NCBI GenBank assembly: GCA_009760855.2
Contig: WPIO01000008.1
Location: 6,008,501 to 6,072,500 of the forward strand
DNA: 64,000 bases
Origin: Cristatella mucedo
Lineage: Eukaryota > Bryozoa > Phylactolaemata > Cristatellidae
Direction: 5' to 3'
The position numbers and the translations under genes are program-made. Positions 22,356-34,300 of this stretch are shown piece by piece; positions within the stretch are counted from its first letter, which is position 1, and every line of letters begins with the position of its first letter. Below the pieces are notes generated by a model. The model saw only the letters and a list, made by a program, of their open reading frames with translations. It was not told where the DNA came from and did not search any database.

Positions 22356-25300
22356 AAACACCGAGGGCCGGACTTATCCACTCAGGGGCGCTGTAGAGGC
22401 CGGAGACAGATGGAGAGCAGCAGCATCCGTTGCAGCTCAATCAGAAATAAGTCTGCGAAGTCTGCAGCCCACTTGAAAGCTCGGCGGCAGCCCCTCCTGG
22501 GTTTCCGCCGTCATTCACTGAAAGTGCTAACAATCTTATTCATTTGTTAAATAAAATTGTTCAGTATAAAGAATGAGCATAGCTGCTATTGGAGCTCCGT
22601 GGCGTCGCAGATTCGATGAGCTTTTCGTGAGAGGATATTAATTTATTTTAGGTTTAGAAGGGCAGCACTTTCGGTGCACTCTCGATGCGTAAATATTCGG
22701 CGTTGGTTTCCACATGGGTTACCATAAAGTGGGATCATATTTTTTTACTAGGTAAATTGACAGCTATAGTTAGTTAAGTTTGTAGAGGCCTCTAGCGTGC
22801 TACCCCTGGCTTTCCCAATAAAGGCGTGAATTTCTTCAAAGTGTATCAAGAGAGGCCTCAAGGCCTCCGTTGCGGAAGCATGGGTCCCCAAAAATTGCTC
22901 CAGCATTAAAATAACTGCCAAATAGTTAACATGAAAGTATGATGTAAAAATTAAGATTTTTTCTGGGCCGAGGGTTTCCTAGAGCAAATTTCGGAGAAAG
23001 GTCATAAAGCTTTCGCCAAACCCCTTAAGGTTGCACTTATCTCCCTGTACCAAAATCCAGGCTACGTCAGTGCTTCTAATCAGAACTAAACGTGTACCTT
23101 CAGTAAGGAATATCACTCTCGTCCCAAATAAAAGCCGCGTCAATAAATATGTATTTATTTATTTATTTTTTCATGAGTGTTATCATCCACCGTCCCTCTC
23201 GATGCAGCTCGGATGGGCCCTTGAAGGCGTTTCTGATCGGTTGTCCCATCAGCCCGTCTCGGACAAGAAGTAGAATCCCGCTGTACTCCATCGTTCGACG
23301 TTGCGAACCCAAGGGATTCGGTGACGTAGGCCACAGGCGTAGACGGTGTAGGTTGACGTAGACGGTGCAAGTTGAGGCTCTGGTAAAGGGCATACCAGCC
23401 TGAATAAGCATGCATAGCATACCAGTATGCCAAGTTATCTTGAATAAGTGCTGAGCCAAAGCGAAAAATGTGGCTTCTGCTCATGTTTTTTCATATTTCA
23501 TGTCGTGAAACAGAAGCAAATCTCTTACTGCAGCAGTATAGTAGGCCCAATAGCTTGAGCGGTGTGAGTGGGCAAGAAACAATCCATTTATGAGAGGATT
23601 GAGGAATGGGTGCTGCGGCAAGAATGGCTAGCATTTGCAGGCCGACTATGTAAGTGAAGGTCCGGGTGGAGGTGCATTTACTGGTCTTCGAATACCTGTC
23701 AATAAAGGTTCATAATAGGACAAAATACTTGGCTGAACACGTGCCAGGTTTCGACAGCAGTAACTACAGCCGATCTCAAAGCATTGGGAAGGAAAAGAGT
23801 TTGCCGTGCGCGTGTAGGAATTCGGAGCATCAGCTTCTACAACCGTAGGCAAATGCCGTCAACCGCGCGTGCATTTCCATATTTACCGGCTTCTGTTCTC
23901 ATTATAATCCTACAACAAATTTTCTAATCCGTGCGGTAGATACTTGCATACCGATCGGCCGGGTATTCACTCTCGAACTGTCATGTCTATATGGTATTTG
24001 CATATATGCACACAGTAACATTTCCTTAGTAAATTTCATTTGATAACTCAGGTGCCAACTCACGCTTGCGCACTTTTCTTAATACGTGGCATCCGCGGGA
24101 AGCATGCTTGAAGAAAATTCAGCTGATTTAGAAAGTCATTTTATTCACACCTTAGTTGCTGCTATGTATGCATTTCATTCTTATAGCCGCCCGAATAGAG
24201 ATTGGGTTCTCTTAGGGTGCTATAAAGCGAATATTATTAGTAATATTATTGAGTATTATTATCATTAACAGCAGCATAGTTCATGTATATAGGGGTAGAA
24301 GAACCTTCGCGGCTATCAATCCCACTGGCATTGGGCAATTCAGAGTTGTCTGCTACATGCATTTGTAGAACAAGAGCAGCATCTAGCTTGCAAGACAACC
24401 AGCTCATCCCTCGTGTTAGGACAAATTAATGCTTAAGTCCGGAAAAATTAAGCGAAGTGCTTGCTTAGATGAAGCAAATTCATGGCATTCTATGCCATGT
24501 GAGAGCATGTCCCATAGGTATTGCCAATATCCATGGCCTAACGCTAAATTCTAGGAACGCCGACAGAAATTCGATATTCACTTTAACGACGTCCTACTGG
24601 TTATATGGCAGCCAACCAGGATGGCTATTCGAGCAGAACCTTATGTTTCGTCGCTGCGCGCTTGGCGGTTCTCATTGTTGTGAACTAGCAACTCCAATTC
24701 TGGCTTTGCTTTCCGCCGAGAATGCTGCTTGCTAAGTCTTCGGTTGCAGGTGAGTCGCTCAACAGGGCCAGCCCTTCGGTGGTACAGTATTCTTTAATGC
24801 GTAAATATTTCTTGTGACTTTGATGTAGTTCAGTCTGCTTGCATTGAGAATGTCAGTAATTGACTTGGCTTATTATAGATCTACTATTATTGCACTGTAT
24901 TCTATTGATGAATGTCTAGCAACCTAAATCGTAGTGTTGTCCTACCAAATGTAGTGAGAATATCAACACCGTCATTCAGAGTTTTCTATGAAGCACGAGG
25001 CGAGACGGAAAGCTTTATATAGGCTGTGCAGATCCCTCTTTAAAATTCTTTGTTGCTACCGGTGTACACTTCGGTTTCATTGTTGGCGTTTCGTGGCGTT
25101 CGCAATGGATTTACATTAACAACGGTTTCCTAGAATCAAAAAATAGGCCTCCTCTGCACAGTTGCATATTGCTATAAGGCGAGATTCCACTGCGAAGTAT
25201 AACATAGCGTATTCTTGATATTTACGTCTATCCATAATTAGCCTGGCCAGCTAAGCCAGAGCCGCCAACTTGTCAACGGTTTTGAGAGCACTCTTATTCT

Positions 25301-26984
25301 TTACTTTGTTAAACGATTTCTATAGTTTTGAAGAAGGTACAGAAGTCGCAGCAAGTTGAATGAAATAAAATGACCTAATTCCTGAGCAAAGTAGTGTGGG
25401 TATAACGTTTTTCGTTCAAGTTGTTAAGCTAATTCATTTCTGAAGTCATAATTATTCATTCGGATCTCAAGATGAAGTGGTACAATTACCAACTTTGCAT
25501 GCAAGAGACTGCAGGTAATATTGCCTATAATATCACATCTGGTACTTATTGCTGTAGCCTTAAAAAACTAGTATACTAGAAGTGCCGTTTTAGAGGATTA
25601 GTTTAAAATAAGCGGATTGTAACCTAATCAGCTACAAATAGCAATAAGCAGCCTAATTGCCTTGGAAAACTCTTCGATATTTGATTGTCGCCGTCTGATC
25701 TCTTTGTGAACATATTTGAATCTGTGGCTCTATGGACAGGTAATGCACTAGATGAAGTAATGGAAAGCTGCAGTTTCACTCGGTGCCTATGCGGCAGCGA
25801 TTAGCAGAATCGCACGACGGCATTCGTACGTAGCAGCAGAGGAGCACTAGCGGCTTCAAGCAGCATTTCACTCTGGAAGCCTCTTCGAACCTGACCATAC
25901 TCATTGGCACTTTACAGCCATCGCAATCGCGAGACAAATCGTAGTCTCTCTCAGGACGTGGGTTCATATCGCCTGAGGCATCAGCGATGCAGCATCACGA
26001 TAGTCTTTCTAGGTCCGAGAAAACAAGATGGCAGTTGCCTCAGTAGAAATATCGCGGAGCTGTACCGATTGCAAACGTCTAGTTGGTTCTACAAGGCAGG
26101 TAGATCCTTCTCACAAGTCTTTCGTGTCGAAATTTAAAGCCGACATTGTAAAGCCCTGGGTTGAGCACTGTAGGAAAAGTAGTGCTGCTAGCTCGATCGA
26201 TTAGAGCACTGGATAATTGGGTGCTCTCTACCCAAGCCCGCCGAAACTGTTTTAGGGGCTCATTTCCTCGGCAGACAGCCTCAGGTCGCTCTGTATTTTT
26301 AAAAACTAAATCAATCACAGCAAGGTTCTTCCATTCTTAGCGAAACCCTACGATCTGGATGAAGTTTGAACACTTACAATCGGGTGGAATAAGGTTTCCT
26401 AGCAGAGCAGTGAGCCTAAGCATGGTGCCGGGAACCCAGGCTACGGCAATAAATGATTTTATAACCTTTTCTTTGTCAGATAAGAAAAATTCTTCGCGCC
26501 CAAAAACTGCAGAGAAAAAAAGCACCCTGTATGGAAAAATCCATCAAAGATATCCCCTTCGTGTATGCTCCAAGCTAGGTAAGTCAAAACTACGAAAATT
26601 GACGCATATATATAGCTTTGTTATCAATATTTCAGGTGCAAACACTGCAGTTATGCCATTGATGTCGAGTCACTGTTTTCATCACGTTTTATATCTTAGA
26701 TGAGATGAGAACTCCGACGAAGTCACCCAAGAGCAGTGCTAAAATAGGTAAGGCTAAAAGCAATGCAAATCAAGGCAAATTGGACGGGATTTCTAGTCGT
26801 GCACATTGAGCAATCGGCCAAGCAATACCAGCAATCCTATTGCCTGCCAGTGCGTTTGGTTAGCTGAGTGTTGCTGACATACAAATCACAAATCATATGG
26901 ATCTTACCTCTGCTGTGGTCTTTGCTGCACACAGAATGCTCGCAGAGTCCAAGTGACCCCAAGCTGCCGATGGGTAGTCGCTAA
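22356..26984. other. Intergenic, little recognised
   Basis: AT-rich. Apart from a LINE-C tail at 24,190-24,262, no gene, repeat family or RNA gene was recognised. Confidence 0.4.
24190..24262 (+). mobile_element. LINE-C tail fragment
   Basis: agagattgggttctcttagg then gtgctataaag and ATT repeats; tail only. Confidence 0.65.
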
Positions 26985-28200
26985 TTGTAATGTAATGTAT
27001 CTCCGTCTGTAACTCCACAAAGTCATGAAGACCTCGTGGGTGTTACGCAGGAGAGTTTTGTATAGAGCACTCACAGCCGAAGCTGCATTCGGTACGCATT
27101 CAATAGCCAACAGACTTCGTCTCGAGCAACAAAGAGAAAATGGGAAGCATAGTAGAGTCAGGAGAGCAGTTGAGGTAGTGATTAGCATGGAAGTAGCAGC
27201 TCAGGACCGCTGAAAAGGATGAGCCATAGTCGGCAGTAGGAGAGTAGCTGTTGTTTCGTAAGAATTGTGGAAGCAAGTTCCACAGTCTAGGACCTGCAGA
27301 GCTAAAGCTTCTGTTGCCAGCGGTCTTTAAGCAGAGGAATGAAACAGCTAATTTATTGTCCACACAGAACCCGATGGTGCGAACAGGCTGAAACTGATGC
27401 TGCAGTTCAGCTAGGTACGAAGGAGCCAAGCCGTAGCGGGTCTTGTGGGTCAGCGTAAGAACTTTGCTCTGTTTCCGTTGCTCAACCGGCATCCATCATA
27501 GCTCTTTTAGCAAAGGAGATACATGCTCAAACCTCTGGGACTTGGAAGACTAGCCTTGCAGCCATATTCATAGTCCGCTGCAGTGGCCTAATAGCTTTTT
27601 TTGGTAGCTCAGCCAAAAGGGAATTACAATAACCAAGCCGAGACAAAACTAAGGAGCTAGTTAAATTTTTTACAATCGACTGTGGGAGACAGCTCCTAAT
27701 CTTGGATTGGGATCGGACGTGATGGCTAGCTGTAGAAGCAGTCTTCTGAATGAAGATTTTTAAATTGAGGCAGCTGTTGAAAACGACACCTAAATTTTGA
27801 CAACGTGGTGATGGTCACACAATAGCATCACCTATTGGAAGAGCAAAGCCTTTTAATCCAGCCACACGCTTAGGTAGTCCTATGAGCAGCAGTTTGGTTT
27901 TTTCATCATTTAATTTTAGGAAGTTTTCCGACATCCAGGATCGAATATCAGAAAGGCAAACATTCAGCTTCTCAGTTGCTGCAGCAGATTCCGATGATTT
28001 GAATGACTAATTGGGTATCGTCAGCATAAAAGTGATATCCTATTCCATGGGCCTTAGTCACTTTTCACAGAGGTTGTGTATAAGTGAAGAACAGCAAGTG
28101 ACCGAGTACAGACCCTTGGGGGACTTCTTAGGTGACCTTCTCGTGTGTGAGACCTAACCCCCACACGACACGGCTTGTAACAACCCCTCATCTAGAGAGT
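26985..28200 (-). mobile_element. LINE-D (L2/CR1-like), 5' truncated, reverse-transcriptase core
   Basis: On the minus strand the order is VPQGSVLGHLLF, GIGYHFYADDTQLVIQI (the reverse-transcriptase YADD active site), RSWMSENFLKLNDEKTKLLL, RLGYCNSLLAELP, KTRYGLAPSYLAELQHQF and NRSFSSAGPRLWNLLPQFL. The element ends in tandem ACATT-type repeats instead of ATT. Frameshifts and stops (for example after GDAIV) show it is dead. It is a different family from LINE-C by tail and sequence. Confidence 0.9.
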
Positions 28201-28238
28201 CTGCGATTCGTCAAAGTTCCTTCTTTTCTAAGAGTGCA

Positions 28239-28319
28239 GTTGACATCGTGCCCATGACCCTGATCCCCGAAGGCAGCAAGTTTGAGATGGCAGACAAATA
28301 CCGGGGCTACCAAGCTCCA
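28239..28319 (+). CDS. Candidate exon of the plus-strand gene
   Basis: After acceptor agagtgcag the frame reads DIVPMTLIPEGSKFEMADKY and on. It can join exon 28,426 in phase 1, but the donor (gtgctc) is weak. The in-frame ATG at 28,254 might be the start. Confidence 0.3.
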
Positions 28320-31300
28320 ACCTGTGCTCATAGTTTGAGTAGCAAGCTGTGGCTGAGCTATGGATGCAACTGAGAGCAGAGTGATTCTGACGTGGTACGA
28401 CAGCGGTACAGCCCACTTGCTGTAGATTCCGGTTCGGCTCAGATTGACCCTGCAGCATGTGACAGCCTGGCTGGGCAGCTGAGCACTCCAGCAGTGACAC
28501 GTGACGGCCTGACTGGGCAGCTGAGCACTGCAGCAGCAAGCCAGGAGGAACTGAACCCAACAAGCTGCAAGCTGGCCACCGCCGACCGGCAGCCAATTGT
28601 CGAGCACCTGTCGAGCACCTGGACAGCACCTGGTGAGTGAGTCCTCAGCCCATACCTGGAAGCCTGCCGAGCAGGCGCTTGTACATCGTCTGCACATTTC
28701 TGCATCTTTCCGCCGAAAGCTGCCGTCTCACTGTCGTCTTGTTGCCGCTTGCTGTCGTCTCCCTCCCTCGAGATGATGTCTCAATACTGAGAGTGTCTAC
28801 CTGCCGCGAGATGCCGTTTGTCTTCTGCGGTCTCTCTGCCTCGATTAGCCAACTCCCTTCTGGGAGCTGCCGTCTCTCTGCTGCCAGCTGCCACTTTTCT
28901 GCCGCGCCCTTTCGTCTCTCTGCCGAGATCTGCGGCCAACTCTGCATGCAGAAGGCACTGACTCAGTTGCTGAAGCAGCCTCGAATTATCTCTGCTACCA
29001 GGTGCTGGTGCTCTACCAAGACAAGCTGCTGGCGAACCGGTCCACATCCAAGAACTGGCAGGCTATGCTCCTCCATTTAGAGCAGCTACGTCTAGTGCAT
29101 CTTCTTCCGGGCCAGCTCCAGCAGTTGCTGCAGCTCCTCACGAGGCAGAGGTCTGGCCACCGGTGAGGTCGCCAGGCCAAAAGGCTTTGAGTCTTTTACG
29201 AGTCCAAATTGCAGCCGAAAAAGAAAGAGCAATGCATGCGGTAGGTTGCATATCTCTGTTGCAGTAGTGCTCGATCACAGTCGGGCTATTCCTGCTTTCT
29301 GATCTCTCGATTATTCTTTCCTATCTCTACCTTCTTCTCTCCCCTCTTAGGCTTACCTTCGGGCAAGCAGAGCTCATAGCTTACCTTTCCTTGCACAAAG
29401 CGGGATGAAACACAAACTCTCACGAATACACTCACTACCACGAACATAGTCACGTGAGCACAAGCAAAATCACTCGGAAGCATTTCTGAGCAGAAGCACA
29501 CATGCCGGGCTGCATTCACTCAACTTTCTTGAGTGTAGATGCATCTGAGAGTCAAGAGGTGGAGACACTTGAAAAGCCGACCGTGTCTCGTCACTCCCAC
29601 ACTTGCAGCAGCGGGAGTGCCGAGACGTGAGTCAGCAAGTACTGGCGTGTCAGCCACGCCTGGCTCCCTCTGTCTGTAGCCTCATTGTGTCCGGTCGTTT
29701 CCAGGAGCAGCTGCTACGAGCAGAGCACCACGGATTGTACTTCAAGGCAAGGTGCACGATTGGAGCACTGGAAGCACGAAGGTCACGAGCTCGACTCGAG
29801 AAAGACTTCATCCTAGCTTTGGAGCTGGATCGCAGCATCGAGCTCACTCAGAAAAAGCTCGAGTTCAGAAAGGTAGCGATCGGTGTCGGCTTGCTTGCGC
29901 CATACCGAACGATGATCGTGCGTGCACTGTATGCAGCACATGCAGTGACAGTTTGCTCTTTCCTTTGATTTTCAGGAGGAAATGTCAGGCAAGCTGCTTG
30001 CCGATCGTATTTACAGCCAGTCACATCTGGAGGGACTTGGCCAGTGTTATGCCGAGGTTTGCAAAATGATCGAGGAGGTACGTTTTTGCTGCTCGGACTG
30101 GATGAACATGCCAGGCTGCCAATACATTTGTATATTACTCTCAGAGAACAAAAAGTCTTTCGAGACAATTTACATGTGCTTTAAGGGAAGCATTTTAATA
30201 CGGTTAGTGACAAAGACAAGAGCAAGGTTGCACCGACAGCTCTTGGTATACTGGTGTCCCCTTTCATCTGGATCTGAATGGTGAAACAGTCTTCTACAAA
30301 AGTTGGACACCCCCAAAGTAAAGGCAGCCGTTTAGGACGAGGGTGATCAGATTGAGACATGGTTTGACAAGGCATGAGTGACTGTATTGGCATTGGTCTG
30401 CTCTCTGGGTGGTTTGATTTGCAAGCTACAGGCACAACGAGCATCTGGGGACCTAGGATCTGGAGCCGCTGGGTGCCGCCCCCTAAGGATGATGCATCGG
30501 GCAGCTAGTACTGCATCTTGCTATGAGCACTAATGTACACTTACATGAGACTAAGAATGGCTTGCTATGGGCACAGTGTGCATAGCAAGCCATCTAGTCT
30601 GTATGAGCACAGTGCTCATAGTCAGCTCTGAGCAAAGTGCTCAAAGCAGGATGCCATATTGGCTGCTGGGGGGGGGTTGGATGGTACACCGGCAGTGCTG
30701 CTTCTGCACCCAGTCTCGGCATCAGGGAGGACCAGCCGGACGTGACTAAGGGGCATGCTATGTCAGTGACAAAGCCACTGCCCCTGTCAGTGGGTGGGTA
30801 GGATGCACGGCTGGACACGTGGCTAGGACCGGGGCTGCCCGAGCTGGAAGAAATCCTCGGAGGCTGGTGCAAGCAGTCGGTGGTTACCACGAGAGGCAAA
30901 TATTGCCTGCTTTCGAATGTATCAGCAGTCTGTGGGGGCTGGGGTGCTAGGCGTGGGGGCTGTGTTGGCCTGCAGCTCGATCTGGCAGCAACAACATGTC
31001 TAGTGACGATTGTTGCCGGCATGCTCAGGCTGACTAGGAGCGCTTCTGTTCAGGATGGATCTAGTGAGTCATGCTCAGTAGGAGGGCGTGGTTGCAATGG
31101 ACTTGGGGCAGAGCATGAAGTAGGGGGGAGCCCAATAATGCACCGGACAGAGACAGGCAAGATGTGAGATGGCTGTTATGGCCTACCTGGTTTGTCCCAG
31201 GGCTAAGCTGCTCACCTGTAAGTCTAACTTTTGGCTTACCTGTCTGTACTCATTGTTTTATTTAATGCATGTGACTGCAACTAATTCGGTGACATCACCT

Positions 31301-34300
31301 TTATTTGATAGCTGAACAGCCACAATGAGTCTGGCAGGACTCCAGGTAACTGCATGACCATCAAATATGTCCAATCAAAGATGTCTGATCATTTTGAAAT
31401 GGTTCCTGCATTTGGTGAGATATGCTGCTATGCTTGAGCTACTTTTGCATGATTGAAATGTAATATGGATACCGCTGATCCTCTATCAGCACCAAGGTTT
31501 TTGAGTAGTATTGTGGATGGCACGACAGGAACTGACTGGTTGTCCCAGTGGTACTACCGTCGATGCTAGGGCTAAGCAATCTAAAAAATATCGATGTATA
31601 CTGACAGGGTACTAGCTTCCAATGATCTTATCCCTGTCCATCAATCAAAATTAAAGGCACAGTCTCGTTGACCGACTAGAGAGTGACAAGGCATCAGTCG
31701 AAACTCGGGACAGGGCGTACAGGAGTCAAAACCACAAGTTATATACCATTATATTATATTATATATTATAATTATATATATATATATATTATATATTATA
31801 TATTATATTATATACCATTATATACCATTAATGATGCCTTCGATGAGCAATTGAGATCACACTGCACTATTGTTTTATAAATCTACTTCAATCACTGTGA
31901 GAACATGCCCTTAATTAATAAACAAAAGGGATTGTAAAAAAAAAAGTTTGAGATCTAGCTTTCAATTGTACACAAGATAGACTCGACTCTTCCGTAAGCA
32001 GATACTTCAATTGCAACTTGAACTGCTACGAACGTTACCAGTTCGCCAGGCACAGTTACATTGCTTTGTTGGCTTATCGGAGCCTGGATATCAGGGGCAT
32101 CCCAGGCATGCCAAGAGCAAGCACATGAATAGCCCTATTTGAATTTTCTGCTCTCAAATAAACAAGCTCGTGTAAATAAAATGAACAAAAGCTTGTTGCA
32201 TTTACCGTTACACTTTTTGCTCTCAGGCTTTTGAGGATTGAAAAGCACCAGACCGGTGTAACCAAAGACTCTAATAGCTCTGCCAAGCCTATGTCACCAA
32301 AGCAAACCATAGATTTGGCTAAGGTTCCAAATCCAAGTTCCACTCGTTTCACTGCCATTGTGATCGAAGATCATGTTTGGGATCAGGGTTAAAAGCTACG
32401 ATGAATTTATTTCCTAGCAAGGATATTCAAAAGAAATGCTGCTTTTTTAAACGTTGTCACAGTAAGGTGACATTTTGACCGACTATGAGAGGCTAATAAT
32501 ACATGATTTGGGAATAAAGAGAGAACAGGACATACATCGGAATATGGTGAGCCGAGAGAGGCACCAGCAGGAAAGTTCACCACTGTTGTGGACTGTCAAA
32601 ACGATTGATTGAAAAAACGCCATCACGAATGATTAAATGAATAGATGACAAAAGTTCCTTACGTTCTGTCATGCTCATGTGTAGGATTATGCATAGGCTT
32701 CTGTATGAGCTCATGGCTGAGAAACTTGTGAAAGCCTTTGAATTTTTGGCCAACAATAATTTAAAAATATATTGCAGTATAAGTGCACAGCTTTATCAAT
32801 ATATAATAGTATAAATTTAAATACAGATATATACATATATCGTAAAATAAGCAGTGATTACTTGTTTTTAGCCTGTGCCACCACTGAAATTCTTCGTGTC
32901 CTTGATGCCTATCTGTACCTGGTTCATACATAGCCTACAGCATGGCTGATTGCTTTTAAGACGTTGACGAGCTTGCCTAGAACTGGTCCCAATTGATTAT
33001 CAATGCTGTCCATGCGTATCATTAGGGACTAGGTGATCAGGCTGCTTGCAAAGAGACAGCAGTCGCTTATCTTTGTTCTACAGATGCCAGATTGACAGCA
33101 ATTATATTCTACCTGGTGATTCTGCATCAGTATATAGTATATTTGCTTTGTTGGTTAATGGGGATGAATTTTTAATCTGCAGTAGGTATGTGCTGCATTC
33201 ATCCGTATCCTGGTTGATGACAACTGCCTTTGCTAGATGCTGCCATGGATTTTCAGGGAGCTTCCCTCGACATACTTTGCGGATAAAGCTAAATAAAGAT
33301 AAAGATAAACTATAGATAAAGCTACAGATAAAATAATAATAATAATAATAAATAATAGATAGAGCTTACTCTGCAAATAGATCTGAATCATCGAATTGCC
33401 AAAAGTTAATTATAGAGATCCATTTTGCAGAATGCATGACAACTCTAGTATAGACAAAATCAACAGCTCTGTGCTCAGCTTTACTCCATCTGATTTACAT
33501 TATGAAATAATATAATGTAATCTAACGTATCGGCATTTGCAAATTCACAAAGCCGAAAAGACCAATGAGAACCAGGAGAGATTTCCATAGTGCATTCAAA
33601 GTTTAAGCTGCTTCGGTACGCTTTCGGTAGCCAGCAGACTTCATCTGGCTTCTGGCCTTCTAGCACCAGCAGCATCTCTGTCTAACTATTTGTCTGTCTG
33701 TCTGTCGATGTCTGTCGTGTGTTCTGCCACTTCTTGTTACTGCTCTAAGAGTGAAGCAGAAGCCGGCCACCTCTCGAGGCTCTTGGCTATACGACGTTGG
33801 CCATTGTGGTGGCCATGTGAGAGCTTGCTGTATGATCGTATAGATAGGCCCTCAGCCTTTCAAAACTAGCAGCAGGGCATTGCATTCTCAGTGCAGCTGC
33901 CAGACAGGGGTTGTGGCTGGCTTCCAACCACACCTAGAACACAGAGTATGCTCTGCAGGCTTGCTGCACATTGGCTACTGTACCTAGGATAGCGGTGCTC
34001 TCATTTGCAGATCCTAAAGTCTTGGTCACTGATGCTCCAGCCCCAGCACTAGCTGTGCAGGTGGTCGCTGCTGTGGTTACCAACACGCCCCCGACTGTCG
34101 CTAGGTGAGCATAGGCTGGTCTTAGGCGTCGACCTGGTAAAAGCAGGTGTGCACGGGCAATGACTGCTTCCGATTACGTATGTGCACCCGCTTGTCGGCT
34201 CAGCTAGCAGTGCACTCGTATTAAACAATGTGTTAAGATGCCGTTGAGAAACAAATTGCAGTGTTGTTTAAAGAGCCCGTTATTCGAAGCCTGGTTGATT

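Larger units (their letters stand above)
30644..33896. other. Intron of plus-strand gene
   Basis: Contains an AT palindrome tract (31,739-31,830), an AAAGAT repeat (33,283-33,360) and no supported exon. Confidence 0.4.

Noticed and set aside
31683-31880. Ile/Tyr-rich frame
   Set aside because: Translation of the AT palindromic repeat.
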